Shown here piece after piece: positions 20,101 through 30,090 of a stretch of 64,000 bases of DNA. Position numbers and translations under genes: made by a program. The notes below the pieces were generated by a model, which had not been told where the DNA came from, ran no database searches, and saw only the letters and a list, made by a program, of their open reading frames with translations. Numbering within the stretch: the first letter of the stretch is position 1; the number at the start of each line of letters is the position of its first letter. The DNA is from Herpetomonas samuelpessoai (Eukaryota > Euglenozoa > Kinetoplastea > Trypanosomatida > Trypanosomatidae): assembly GCA_030849835.1 (NCBI GenBank), contig JASAOC010002135.1:62001-126000 (forward strand), written 5' to 3'.

Positions 20101-22151
20101 TCGCCCTGCATCACAACGCGTACGCCGATGCAACGGCGACCTTCTTCCGCGAAGAGGCGCTTGCGCTGACCAAGACGGTGATTAACCAGGACGCAGAGAA
20201 CTCCTTTAGTGAAATTCAATCCGAGTTGTGGTCGACCCCGACCACGTCCGCGATGGAGCCCCCGCACCGGGCCAACGAACGCGAGACGACGGATAGCTTG
20301 GCGGCGCTGCCGCAGAGGGGCTGGGGTCGTCGCGGCACCACGGAAGGCGACGAAGGCTACGTCTCCATGGTGGGTCGCTCCATGCAGCCAGACGATCCTG
20401 CCCATCGGGAGCAGCTCGAGGGCGATCGACAGAACGCATTGCTCATGACCAACCTCAACTACGACAAGCACCAGAAGAACATGCAGGACCATCAGGAGCA
20501 AGTGCTGCGGCAGCGCATGGACGTGAGCCCACTCATGAAGGACGTGAATGAGCTGGCGTATTCGGACAGCGGAAGGAGTGGTGGTGGTGGTCGGTACCCG
20601 GGCCAGCAGCAGCAGCATCAACAGCAACCACAACGACAACAGCAGCCGCCGCCGCCGCCGCAGTACCAGAGCCAGGGATACGGTGGGAACGACGCGGGCG
20701 CCGGAGCCAGCCACACCAGCAGCGCAAACCGGTTGCGCCCCTCTGCAGAGAACAACGCGGACCTTGTCGCCGACCTCTCCAAGGATCTCTGCATCACCGC
20801 GCTCGTTTGGTGCCGCGACGACGGCATGGCGACCCGGATCGCCACCTCGCTGTGGCCCCACCAATTTCTCGTGTGCAACGCACCGCTTCCGGTCTTGGAC
20901 AGCGTGTACCGCCAAGGCTCCGAGCGCTTCAAGGTGTTTCTTCTGCACGCCGCAGAGCTGCGAGAAGGCACGGTGGAGTACGACACGGTGCTTCTGTGGC
21001 TGCAAGAGAAGCGCCCCGTCTTCTTCTTCTCGGCAAATGTCGGAAGCTTTCCCAGTGAGGTGCCCGTGTCGGCGCGACTGGAGGTCCCGTTGACGGAGCG
21101 CGATCTGAACACACTGCTGCTCTCTGGCATGGGCATTGATGAGGAGGTGAATGCGACCCCGCAGGCGACGCAGCCCTTCAAGGTGCCGCCCTACTCTCTC
21201 GGCCGACGACTTGGCGGCGGGGCGTACGGAAATGTGTTTGAGGCTGAGATGGAGGACACCGGCGCCAAGTGCGCTGTCAAGCGCATGTACCTCCGCGAAG
21301 ACGAGGAGGACGGGGACGTGGAGGGGGCGGGGCCGAGCAGCCAACTTCGTGAAATCGCACAGGAGGTGGAAATTATGAGCTCCCTCAACCATCCGAATAT
21401 TGTCAAGTACATGTTCTGCGAACGCGACGATAACTGCATCTCCATCTTTATGGAGCTCTGCTCCGGCGGCGCGCTCACCGCGATGATCAATGACAGTGAG
21501 CTCACCGACCCCGCCGTCGTGAGGCGTGTTCTCACCGACATCATCAGCGCCGTCGCGTACCTGCACAACAAGCGCATCGTGCACCGTGACCTGAAGCCTG
21601 ACAACGTCCTCTTCCGTGATGGCCGCGCCAAGGTGACGGATTTCGGGACAGCCGTGCTCAAGCGCGACCGCGGTGACCTCCGCTTGGTGAAAGGGACCTT
21701 CGCCTACATGGCCCCGGAGATTCTCTGCGGGGAGCCGTACGGAAAGGCCTGCGACGTCTGGTCGATTGGCTGCATCGCGGCCGAGGTGCTCTGCGTCGCG
21801 CTCCCGCAGCGGGCCCTGGGCCTGCCGGAGATGTGCGAGTACTACCGGAGCATGGACACCCAGAGCGCGTTGGAAATTGAATGCGCAGAGCCTATTGTGA
21901 AGGAATTTTTGTGTGCCTGCTTGCAGCGCAACCCCGCCGCGCGCATGACGGCCGGAGAGCTGCTTCAGCACGACATGCTGCGGCCAGAGAACACCGGGCT
22001 CGATCGCTGGATGGAGGTTGTCAATGAGACCCGTCGCCTGAACAGCCACGCGAATCGGCTGCAGGGGTTCGCCGTGGGCGGCTCCGCCTTTGACTTGCAT
22101 TCGGAAGCAAACGATTCGCTGCAGTCTTCGCAGATTCTCACGCCGCCGTGA
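17112..22151 (+). CDS. STE11-like protein kinase with two membrane helices and a long disordered N terminus
   Basis: This 1679-residue Ser/Thr kinase is predicted to be membrane-anchored. Residues 1 to about 790 are Ser/Thr/Ala/Gly/Pro low complexity and probably disordered. A folded region at about 795-945 precedes two close hydrophobic helices at about 950-972 and 976-1000 (IINAVLAVVGILCIVFMGVF and the segment after it). A second linker with poly-Gln/Pro follows, then a small globular stretch at about 1225-1345. The kinase domain spans about 1361-1625 with glycine loop LGGGAYGNVFE, ATP-binding lysine K1390 (CAVKRM), catalytic D1493 (HRDLKPDN) and D1510 (DFGTA), and an APE motif. All catalytic residues are present, so it should be active. 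The helical hairpin plus STE11-type domain resembles the membrane-associated T. brucei differentiation repressor RDK1; that orthology is an inference from architecture. The start is the first ATG after the acceptor at 16887. Confidence 0.9.
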   Translation: MPTTSKSSANGTATVPPSKSGGAPVGDQYTKMEKRSHVLEQRPLPLAPSIPSNRKNDSNNQSTSNASAATAGTNATSSTGITSRTTVPGGSRTSSTQPFLGSSSGHHSPQHQHRTTTPTSTSSSTTASALTAAAGSRLASADNPFMARYRRTSGNGTGAAPTPAAGTAPGGGSGGGRHKSPEGMAHTYSNLSVDTLEKARERLQPAAAPHHALVNGGGPGSVKNATAAAAIAASSSSNGAAAAGGGNVNPHNNNTHNSHVGGVNSGSSRSTVKLRQDATRRQLKALVGASAPQLPSTGAAPPNLAMVSVAPSPLAPPPSLPGANSPAHAGTSSSTAGTGLSTRTSGKDTSAPSELQSMRDQAFHLAVGSRHSGSPSKSNTSTSAGGGGGGATTGVPTHSPSTVLPRSNSNSNQTVQRVNSASSPNGVNATAAAAMPTGHNGSPSSATTAARQDRLSFRSMPRSPEAHTRDTTLARRSGHAVQSPSAAGANGERSGNILAGMPPLHPPPATSSSTAAATSAGGTASQVVGRTRTSGSAGSVTGTAMVPPMASPSTTTTTTTTNHIAARTGSGSLKREGLSFSLMENAPMLGVGGGGGGGRRSGSSGAGGGGGAHAGSTATHRGQLPPRYAAASAVSESESELSSLDSFFANGRGAEKNGSSTAAAAPAPAPQASRGPALPSSTSGPSDEDDLVGKSPMRVTRAPTATQATLPPAPAPVPPPPQPQSQPQEGHRLRTSQLPPPPEPHLQDAGLQTSDPHTQPQAMDHSTGGDAAEAHGTTAVPFVLVAEEEAPAKETFQRSQEWLQIPNLFYLFANIIELQELLQHRRDAEARETLKRQGGLSGSLLSSWDGEREAQLASLLNHISYSMLEVDGVLLNAFFASWSQKTVRSVVAGVVDSWKRYGPESTEFDYASLRLVDTISADVSATVTYTPLFMLREWVGDAAHLVPMSIINAVLAVVGILCIVFMGVFGRSSLTACIVLSVVLGIVIILFYALSMLALHHNAYADATATFFREEALALTKTVINQDAENSFSEIQSELWSTPTTSAMEPPHRANERETTDSLAALPQRGWGRRGTTEGDEGYVSMVGRSMQPDDPAHREQLEGDRQNALLMTNLNYDKHQKNMQDHQEQVLRQRMDVSPLMKDVNELAYSDSGRSGGGGRYPGQQQQHQQQPQRQQQPPPPPQYQSQGYGGNDAGAGASHTSSANRLRPSAENNADLVADLSKDLCITALVWCRDDGMATRIATSLWPHQFLVCNAPLPVLDSVYRQGSERFKVFLLHAAELREGTVEYDTVLLWLQEKRPVFFFSANVGSFPSEVPVSARLEVPLTERDLNTLLLSGMGIDEEVNATPQATQPFKVPPYSLGRRLGGGAYGNVFEAEMEDTGAKCAVKRMYLREDEEDGDVEGAGPSSQLREIAQEVEIMSSLNHPNIVKYMFCERDDNCISIFMELCSGGALTAMINDSELTDPAVVRRVLTDIISAVAYLHNKRIVHRDLKPDNVLFRDGRAKVTDFGTAVLKRDRGDLRLVKGTFAYMAPEILCGEPYGKACDVWSIGCIAAEVLCVALPQRALGLPEMCEYYRSMDTQSALEIECAEPIVKEFLCACLQRNPAARMTAGELLQHDMLRPENTGLDRWMEVVNETRRLNSHANRLQGFAVGGSAFDLHSEANDSLQSSQILTPP

Positions 22152-25100
22152 GCGTGCACAAAGCCTTTTTTCCTTTTCTTTTCTGTCTCACTGCTGACCC
22201 ATCTCCTTTCGCTGTGGATATAAGAAGGGAGAAGCCCGGGGATGATTGCGGCACTGCAAGGTGGTGGTGGTGGTGGTGGTAAGGATCCACTCATCCCTTC
22301 CCTTTTAAATTTTCATTGCTCCGCCTCGTTACTCTCTGCGTTCAAGGACCACGTCGAGTATAGTTTTTTTTTTCCATCGGCTTTTGGTTCCACTCCACCT
22401 TTTCACTTTTTTTTTTTTTTTACGTGTTCTCTCGTCTCCGCTTGTTTTTCTTTTTTGTTTCTATTTGTATACCCGCCCCTCCCCCGCAGAATCCGTCGCT
22501 CGTTTTCGTGTGTCTTCTTTCCATTCATCTGCCATGACGACGCCCGTACCCTTGTCTGTTTTGCCGCTTGTTATGCGTTTTGTGTTGTTCGACGTGTGGG
22601 ACGGTGTCCGCTTTTTCTTCTTCTTTTCTTTCGCTGCTTCCACTGCCGCTCCATTCACTTTTGGTTGTTTTAAACTTGTTTGTTCTTGTCCGCGGTCCCG
22701 TTCTTGTTTATTTTGTTTTGCGTCTTCTCTCACTTTTCCACTCGCTGACTTAGATTTAGAATGACCCCACCGTGATGGGGCTTTATAATTTTTTTTTTAA
22801 ATTATAGGTGATCACTCTTCTCTGCTTTCTCTCATATTTCTGATAATTTTTGTTTTCTTTTTCTCTCTTGCGTTCTCCGTCTATGTTTACCGTTTCCTCT
22901 TTTTTTTTTTTTTGAGTTCACGGGGATTTCTTTCTTTCTCTGTCCTCAAACTCACTTCCCTACAAATGTTCTTCCTCTCTTCTTTCACTCCTCTCCCCTC
23001 TGATGTGACAATACACCACTGTGAAGAACCCTTCTCGCCATCTCGTGCCTCTCTCACCTGTACACAGAGCAAATAATATTGCATGAACGTATATATGAAT
23101 GGGATGAGAAAAAAAAAAGAAGAAAACAAAAGAAGGCATACACACTTCTTCTTCTTTCCGACCACAGGCAATACCTGTTTCTCTCTCTGGTCTCTCCACG
23201 CCACCACGCATTCACACAAGCACAGTGCAGACCAACCGAAAGAGAAAGAGAACACGTGATCACGAAACGGCGATGAAGGAGACCCACTTCATGCACGGCG
23301 AATCGTTGAGGCCATGCGTTGCTGGGGTTCATTTTTTTAAAAAACATAATACATGTAACTGAGGCTTTCTCTCTTTCTAATGGTTTCTGTCGTCTCGGTG
23401 TGCGTTTGAAAGTGGCTGGGGGGGGGAGCTCAATCACCTCTCGTTTCTCTCTTTCTTGGGATGCGACTTCCGTTCTTCACCTTTCCCCAGCGCGATGAAA
23501 CTGTACATCCTCAAATCCGCTGCTCTTCTTTTTTTTTTTTAAACTTTAAACTTGTGTGTCTCCTCCCTCTCCCCTCGTTCCTCTTAGCCAGCTCACCTGC
23601 CTTTCGTTGCTACACAAACCATTCTACCCAAGACACGGGTCTTTCCGCCTCTCCACCTCTCCCCTCCACGGCTTGTTCGTTCCTCTCCCCCCCTCTCTCT
23701 CTCTCTCGTTGCGTGTTGCGTGCCTTCAAAGCTTCGTGTCGCTTCGCCAACTGGCCTTTGCTATCCTCATCCCTCCTTGGTAACAGTAATAATAATGAGA
23801 ATAATAAAACAGAAAAAAAAAGAAGCGTTCACACAAGGAAGAAACATATGAAAATATGTTTCGTATGAGGGAATGCCAGTTGTCGGAGTGATGCGAATCA
23901 CGTTGGAGGACTTCACTGCCGTTTTCGTTTCTCTTTTTTTTTTTTTTTTTTTGCAATTTTTCACAACTCGTGGAGAAAAAACAAAAGAAATACCAAGAGA
24001 AGTTGGGCAGTCAAAACCAATGGGGAAGGGGGAAGGGGAGTCGAAGCGAAATAAAACACAAATAGGTCTTTTTTTTTTTTTTTGAACGTACTCATGAGAC
24101 ATTCCATACAGGAGAAAGAAGCCGTCGCGACAAGGCAACGCATGAAAGCGAAACATCATACACCACCACCACCACAATAAAGAAACGAAAGTGCTTCAGA
24201 CCATCATTTAACGCACGACGCCAAAGGGCAACTGTGGCGCTGCGCAGTGACGAGAAGGGAAATAATATTTTATTTTGCTTAGCTTTCCTTTCTGGCAAGA
24301 TGATGAAGGGACAATGTGAGGCGTTTCAGAGGTTCCCTCACCGTATGAAGGGCCGACAGGACGCTCTTATAACGTTGTGCTACAGCCATGTCGTTCGTGC
24401 TTTTTTTTTTCCTCTTCTGAGCTCTGCTCATTGCTTAAGGCGTTGCTGTTGTTGTTGTTGTTATGTTGCAATCGGAGGCGGAAAAAACAACAACGCAGCA
24501 GCAGCAACAGCAACAGCAACACATTGCGTTGACGGAGCCGTGATGAAGAGGGAAGGTATGAGGCGCTGCGCACCGACATTTATAGAGAGAACTTCATGGC
24601 TTTATCCAATGTGGGAAGCGTCGGTAGCATCATGTACGTGCAAGCGAATGAAGGGATTAAAAAAAAAAACAACAACCTTTCAATATGCGATCTTTCCTCT
24701 CCGATACCTTTTGTGCTATCCGTAGCCTCTTTTTAGCAGGATCGCTGCTTCTCTTTATTTTCGTTTTCCACAGAGGAAAACAAACGAAGAAAGGACAGAA
24801 CTCCTCACCCTCCCCTCCCTCGGCATTCGCTTCCGCAGTGAACGGCGTTTCCGTTTCCTTTGCTTCTTAGAAAACACAAAAAAGGTTGACTTTTGAGTTC
24901 TCATAGAATCAGAAATTTCCTTTCCCTTCTCTCCCTTTCTTTCTTGTTGATCTTGTCCTGCATTGTGGTTGCTCACACCAGCCGTCCCTCCCTCCCTCTC
25001 CCCTTCTCGTATAACCACAGAGAGCGGGCACTACTGATTAGCCTTGTAAAACAAAAAAAAAGAAAAGGGAGCAATACAATAGCCAGTTTGGTGTGTGTGT

Positions 25101-25360
25101 GCGTGCGTGCGAGTGCGTGATAGCCTTCAGACAGATTCTTCTCCTCATAAACGAAAGAAGTTTCCTTGGTGTCCACAAAGTTTCGAAGAAGGTAAAAACA
25201 GGAAACAAAAGCAAAGCGGGGGCGGTCATACGAAAAGCAAAGAAAGCGAGGAAAAACATTCTTTCCTCCTCTGTTTCTTTCACTTTCACGGTCACTGGAT
25301 CACGACATTGGAAAAGGAAAACGAGAACTCTGGCACGCTCAAGAACTATCATCTCTGGGA
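22152..25360. other. 3.2-kb spacer, the longest in the window
   Basis: T-rich and A-rich low-complexity sequence. Candidate ORFs (for example + strand 23461-23868 and 24234-24725) have Phe/Ser/Leu or Cys-run translations and no clean acceptor-to-ATG layout, so I do not call them. A (GGT)n run lies at about 22260-22280, and CAA/CAG-type repeats at about 24485-24520. Several pyrimidine/AG sites occur with no following gene. Confidence 0.55.
25258..25316 (+). promoter_or_regulatory. Candidate trans-splice acceptor for the 997-residue gene
   Basis: A CT-rich tract (about 25258-25290) is followed by the first AG at 25315-25316. The next ATG is 25361, giving a 44-nt leader. Confidence 0.35.
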
Positions 25361-28354
25361 ATGATGTCGACGGAAACATCGACGGCGATGGCGGGGTCCT
25401 CGTCAGACCCCATTCCCCCGAGCCGCCCAGGTCAGGGCTTCCTCTCTGGCATGTACCCCCGTGGCGGTGTGCCGCGCTCCCTTCCCCCACCTCCTCCTTC
25501 ATCGCGCGTGGTGAACCCCCACGCAGCGGTGCCCGGTGCCAGCCTCGGTGATGCCGCGTCTCGTGCCGGAGCGCTCGACGCGATAGCGCAGGGCCTCACG
25601 CTTGGCTCCTCCGCACACCGTGATGCGTCTGGCGATAAGCGGACGTTACAGGATCGCAGCGTCTTTGTGTTTGGCCTTGGGGAGTCCGACACCCTCCTGC
25701 GCGACACAGCGCAGCTGCTGCGGCGACTGACCGATGACTGCGGGCCTATGGCGGGTGCGTTTCGCTTCTTCAAGACTGCGCCGCCCGGCTATCCACGCGC
25801 GCTATACGCATCCGCTGTCTTTCTTGTCGTGTTCGACACGATAGAGGCGGCCGCCGCCGCGGTGCGGCTCTCGCGGTCTGTCGTGGTGAGTGGAAGCACC
25901 CTCAGCATCTTCCCTGCCAGCAGCGAGCGCTTGTCTGCAGAAGGGGCCCTGCGTGTGCTGCAATCCTTCTGCGCCCCGAGCTGGCGGAAGCGGCAGCGCG
26001 ATGAGCAGGGGCGGCCGCGGCGTTGGCTCGAGAGCGATTTCAGCGCTCCGCCGCGCTTGTGGGTTCTGGTGATTTGGGGGAGCTCTCCGTATCCAATGGA
26101 CTGGACAGCCGCACGGGCATCGGCGCGACGGTATGAGGCGGTGATTCTCGATGAATCGCGGGTGCTGCCGTGGGGGAACGACCCGGACGCGGCCGTGGTG
26201 CCGTCAGAGAGCCAGCGAAGCAACAAGGGACTCTGGGATGTTGAGATGTACGACGATGGCTACAGCTACCGGGACCGCGACGGGACTCGCCACTTCCATT
26301 CCCATCGAACCCTGCAGCAGCAGCACGATCGTCAAGGTGACGCGGACAGTCGTCGACGGGATGGGCACACGACCCTGTCATCTTCAGCCTTGGCCGACTC
26401 GGATGTGGCGTCGCCTGGATCGGCGGCGGTGGCTTCTCACGCGGCGGCGACGAGGAAGGCGTCCCCTGGCTCCCCAAGCAGCGAGCGCGTGCCGCTCTCG
26501 TCCCTCCATTATCACCGGGACAGCAGCATGGCGGGTGGACCACCAAGCAACAGCGAAGATTTCCGCTCCGCCCAACAGCGGTACTTCGACGAAAAGTACG
26601 GACGGCCCGATTACTCCTACGACCCTTCCCTGGACTACTACGGACTTGGCCACGATGTGATGCGTCTGGTTCGTGGCACGGCGCGCTGCGGCCGGTGGTT
26701 CGGCCGTCGCGCGTGGCGGCTCTTTGCTTTGGGAGCGGAGGAGCAGCCCCTGCGCATGAGCGACCGGGGCGAGGAACTGCGCCGCCGGGAGGCTCGTGCG
26801 CGGCAGGACGAGCAAGAGGAAGAGGAAGGCCGCCGCCGTCGACGCCCGCGGCGAGAAGGCGACGACGACCAGACGGTGCCGCTGACAGAGGCGGCGCGGG
26901 AAAATGCTCTTGTTCGTCAGGGAGGCCAGCGCCGCCGCTTGGGTGGCATTGAGCTCCGCCGCCCGCACCCTGTCGAAGGCGCCTTGGCGTGGGCTCCCTT
27001 TGTGCAATACATCCGCCCCGTCATGAACACGTTTGGGTTCTGGCTCAGGGACGAGGGGCGGCGCCACCACGGCGATCCAGACCACATCGATACCGAGGAT
27101 CGACGTGTCGTGCTGAGCGCGACGGGCGATCGAATGGTGCTGGCGCCAACCGAGGGGATGCGTTTTGGCGGCGGCGGCAGCAGCGGCAGCAGCCGTGCTC
27201 GTCCTGTTAACCAACGTGACGACAGCTTCGTTGCGATAGAGCCAGGCGCGAACGTTCGTCGCCACAACAGCGGTGAAAATGTCGATGTCAGCAGCGGTGC
27301 CTGGGGTCTGCGTCCCCCAACCATACTGCCTTCTTCGCGCGCGTCAACAAACGGTGGCAGCGGAAGCGCCGTATCGCCGACCCCAGGGCTGCACCACCGA
27401 TCCTTCTCGAGTGCGCTGCCCCTATACACAGAGACCACCACTACCACCGGCTCTGTTGCCATGGCTTCCCCTTCTTCGCTGTCCGCGTCCCTCTACCCCG
27501 GTCTCACAACCCGCACGGAGCCCCGCAGCTTGAATGACTTCTCTCGTCTGACCGCCGATAATATGGATATCATGCTTCCGACGGGCACGTCCACGCGATC
27601 AGAACCGGGGCGCCGCGAGGGCGGTTCCGCGTGGACGCCGTCTCTCTCCCATTCACAGCGTGTCACGGAGCAAGGCATGGCGGCGACAGATGCACCGTCG
27701 GCCTCACCGTCCTTGGCACAGGGCACGCGGAAGCGTCAGCGCGGTGGCCTTCTCAACACTTTATTCGGGTCTGCTCGCGAGGGCACGAGCCACGCGGCGG
27801 CCCCTGTCCGCTTCCTCAGCGGTCTTCTCCCCTTTTCTCATGGCCAGCACCCCGACGAGGACAGAGGCAACGCGCCCGGCGAGAGGAGCCTCGATGACTC
27901 GCTTCATGGCCGCCCCGTCCGTGGCCGCCGCCTCGACGGCCCTTCAGCGCCTGAAGTGTATGCTCTTGGCGCTCGCACGGGGAGCGGTGGTGGTGGTGGT
28001 GGTGTAGGAGGAGGGCATGAGCTCTTTCCCCCGTCGTCGTCGGCAACAGGAAGGCCTCCACTGGACGTCTACGGTGGTTCCGCGCAGGTCCCTGTGCGGT
28101 CGGCGTTAAAGCGCACGGCGACACGGCGCACGGCTCGCACAGTGCAGGACGACGTCGAAGGCTCCATCAACGCGTCCGTGTCCTCGCTTCCGCCGAAGCG
28201 GTCCCGCATTCAGGTGCTGCAGGTGAGCTCGATGAGCGCCAACGTATCGTCGATTGCACCGGCGGAAGGACTGGACCGGAGTGTGAGCCCCTCCGTCGCG
28301 GCACGGCGCACCGTTAACTTTCGTTTGCCAGAGGGCAGCGAGGGAGAGCTGTAG
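25361..28354 (+). CDS. Hypothetical protein with a possible RRM-like domain, 997 residues
   Basis: I do not recognise the whole protein. Residues about 100-190 look folded and RRM-like: a beta strand RSVFVFGLG, a helix around TAQLLRRLTDD, a strand FRFFKTAP, a strand ALYASAVFLVVF, a helix IEAAAAAVRLS, and a last strand VVVSGSTLSIFP. Residues about 225-300 contain further tryptophan-rich segments (WVLVIWGSSPYPMDW). A basic, amphipathic-looking segment occurs at about 430-465, and an Arg/Glu-rich stretch follows near 475-510. The rest is Ser/Gly/Arg-rich and probably disordered, and the C terminus has no membrane anchor. An RRM of the Nup53/Nup35 type (trypanosome Nup65) is one possibility and an RNA-binding protein is another; I cannot choose. 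The start is a double ATG at 25361/25364. Confidence 0.8.
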   Translation: MMSTETSTAMAGSSSDPIPPSRPGQGFLSGMYPRGGVPRSLPPPPPSSRVVNPHAAVPGASLGDAASRAGALDAIAQGLTLGSSAHRDASGDKRTLQDRSVFVFGLGESDTLLRDTAQLLRRLTDDCGPMAGAFRFFKTAPPGYPRALYASAVFLVVFDTIEAAAAAVRLSRSVVVSGSTLSIFPASSERLSAEGALRVLQSFCAPSWRKRQRDEQGRPRRWLESDFSAPPRLWVLVIWGSSPYPMDWTAARASARRYEAVILDESRVLPWGNDPDAAVVPSESQRSNKGLWDVEMYDDGYSYRDRDGTRHFHSHRTLQQQHDRQGDADSRRRDGHTTLSSSALADSDVASPGSAAVASHAAATRKASPGSPSSERVPLSSLHYHRDSSMAGGPPSNSEDFRSAQQRYFDEKYGRPDYSYDPSLDYYGLGHDVMRLVRGTARCGRWFGRRAWRLFALGAEEQPLRMSDRGEELRRREARARQDEQEEEEGRRRRRPRREGDDDQTVPLTEAARENALVRQGGQRRRLGGIELRRPHPVEGALAWAPFVQYIRPVMNTFGFWLRDEGRRHHGDPDHIDTEDRRVVLSATGDRMVLAPTEGMRFGGGGSSGSSRARPVNQRDDSFVAIEPGANVRRHNSGENVDVSSGAWGLRPPTILPSSRASTNGGSGSAVSPTPGLHHRSFSSALPLYTETTTTTGSVAMASPSSLSASLYPGLTTRTEPRSLNDFSRLTADNMDIMLPTGTSTRSEPGRREGGSAWTPSLSHSQRVTEQGMAATDAPSASPSLAQGTRKRQRGGLLNTLFGSAREGTSHAAAPVRFLSGLLPFSHGQHPDEDRGNAPGERSLDDSLHGRPVRGRRLDGPSAPEVYALGARTGSGGGGGGVGGGHELFPPSSSATGRPPLDVYGGSAQVPVRSALKRTATRRTARTVQDDVEGSINASVSSLPPKRSRIQVLQVSSMSANVSSIAPAEGLDRSVSPSVAARRTVNFRLPEGSEGEL

Positions 28355-29346
28355 CGCAGACGTGAAGCCTGAAAAAATGAAAAACAAAAAACGGAGAGAC
28401 CTGTGGCGGACCATTCCGCAGAGGCACTGTGAAAATATTGCGTGAAGATGCTTTTACATGAAGCGGAAAGAATGGAAAAAAGAGTGAGAGAGAAAGAGAG
28501 GGAGGGTGATGGAAGAACAGAAGGCTGCGAGGCCAAGCGTTATGCACCCTCTCTCTCTCTCTCATAGTCTCTCGCACATTCCGTCTTTCCTGTTGCTGTT
28601 GCTCACCATCGTTGGCGTACCGTCACTCAACAGGATTTAACTACGACGCTAAAAAGAAAAAAGAAACAGAAACAAAAAGCACTTTGTAAAAAAAAAAAAA
28701 CACCAAAAAAACAAAAGAAAAACAGAAAACGGGAACACCCTCCCATCCGAATCGAATAGAGAATCATCATTTCCGCGGGTACCCGATGAATAAGCTCTTT
28801 GTGTGCGTGCGTTTGTTGCCAGAACGAGAGGGAAAAAAAGAAGGGAACCCCCTATGTCTCCCGTTGGATACGCATTGACAAAGACACTCTTACGGAAGTG
28901 AACGTGTGTTCAGAAGCGAGACGCACACGTATCACCTTTTTCCTTTTTTTTTTGCTTGTCTTCAGTGGATCTGGGCTGTGAGGTAGCAGCGCAGTCGGAT
29001 GCTGCACCAAGCGGCTGAACAAGGCAAAAAAGGGATATTGTGGTGTTACGTGTTCGTGTAGCACACATCTCTCATTCATGGAACTCATGGAAACACAAAA
29101 ATAAATAAATATACAATCGACGTCCTACCGTTCCTCCTCGTTTTCTCTTTTCTTACTGGCAAAACCAAAATCACACACATGATTCACAGAATTTTCCTCC
29201 TCCTAAGATCTCTTCCCCCAAGCTCCTCTTCTTTTCTTCCTACCCTCCACCTCGTGCCCTTCCTCACAGTCCCTCAGCGACTCCACGCGCTTTCCTGTTC
29301 TCCCTATATTCTCTCCTTCTCTCTCTCTCTCTATCTCTTTCACACC
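28355..29346. other. Spacer before the 132-residue gene
   Basis: AT-rich, with A runs at about 28690-28725 and a pyrimidine-rich leader from about 29128. There is no convincing ORF. An in-frame ATG at 29179 lies upstream of the first AG after the main tract and is probably removed by trans-splicing. Confidence 0.6.
29128..29269 (+). promoter_or_regulatory. Trans-splice acceptor region for the 132-residue gene
   Basis: A CT-rich tract at 29128-29158 is followed by AG at 29188-29189. A second tract ends in CACAG with the AG at 29268-29269. Either site leaves 29347 as the first ATG, because the stretch in between has none. Confidence 0.5.
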
Positions 29347-29745
29347 ATGCCCAACGTCGTCGTCACCTGCACCTTCAACCCCCCTGTCGTCTCTATCCAG
29401 GGCGCCAGCCTCCGTCAGGATACCATCGACGCGCTGCAGAAGGCTCTTCCCAAGCACACCACGACGAGCCTCCCCACGCAGCGCGCGAGCGAGACCCCCA
29501 AGTTTCTCCTAATTGGCGGCAGCGGTGACGCCGCGAACTCGGCCACGAGCTCGCCGGACGCGAACAAGTACACCAACTGGCGCATCGACCTTGGCCAGCA
29601 CTACTGTGACCAGAAGGGCCGCTCCATGGTGTTCCTGGCGGTCATGGAGGCGCTCGAGGAGGAGGGCTTCGCGATGCGCGGCACCCACACAGTGCTGACC
29701 GAGTCCGAGAAGGACGTCACTCGCATGATCTTCTCTCGCGTTTAA
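29347..29745 (+). CDS. Small conserved-looking hypothetical protein, 132 residues
   Basis: The protein begins MPNVVVTCTFNPPVV and looks like a compact alpha/beta domain. A possible beta strand at 2-9 is followed by a helix near 22-35 (RQDTIDALQKALPK), a strand KFLLIGGS at about 56-63, a polar loop (residues 64-78), and then NWRIDLGQHYC and the helical RSMVFLAVMEALEEEGFAM. It ends with TESEKDVTRMIFSRV. There is no signal peptide, membrane helix or metal motif. Codon use and GC content match neighbouring real genes. I chose 29347 rather than the longer frame from 29179 because the extra 56 codons are pyrimidine-tract translation and lie across the likely splice acceptor. The function is unknown. 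The look is of a soluble domain conserved across kinetoplastids. Confidence 0.82.
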   Translation: MPNVVVTCTFNPPVVSIQGASLRQDTIDALQKALPKHTTTSLPTQRASETPKFLLIGGSGDAANSATSSPDANKYTNWRIDLGQHYCDQKGRSMVFLAVMEALEEEGFAMRGTHTVLTESEKDVTRMIFSRV

Positions 29746-30058
29746 AAGACAGAAGAGAATTTGTAAAAAAGAAAAAGTCTCTCCTTGTGGAACGCGAAAA
29801 AGAAAGCGAATACAAATGGTATTGGGCGAAGAAGAAGAAGAAGAAGAACGAGCCGCAGCCCGGAGCAGATGGAAGAGATGAAGTCTGAGTCAAATGCAAA
29901 ACAGGAAAGGAAAAGCAGCAGCCCCTCCTCCACAAAGGATTCGTTCCTTTTTCTCTTTTCCTTTTTTTTTTTTGTGTGTGGCAAATCTCCCTCTTCTTTT
30001 CACGGGGACTTTGATGTATAAATAATTTCTGTTTCGGCCTTCTCATTCCCTCTTTCTT

Positions 30059-30090
<32 letters not shown>

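Noticed and set aside
20079-22100. 673-codon antisense ORF across the kinase gene
   Set aside because: It lies exactly opposite the catalytic domain, which has all kinase motifs intact. Long antisense frames are expected from the codon bias.
24234-24725. 163-codon sense ORF in the 3.2-kb spacer
   Set aside because: It contains Cys-run and Ala/Thr-run translations of simple repeats and an inconsistent composition, with no acceptor.
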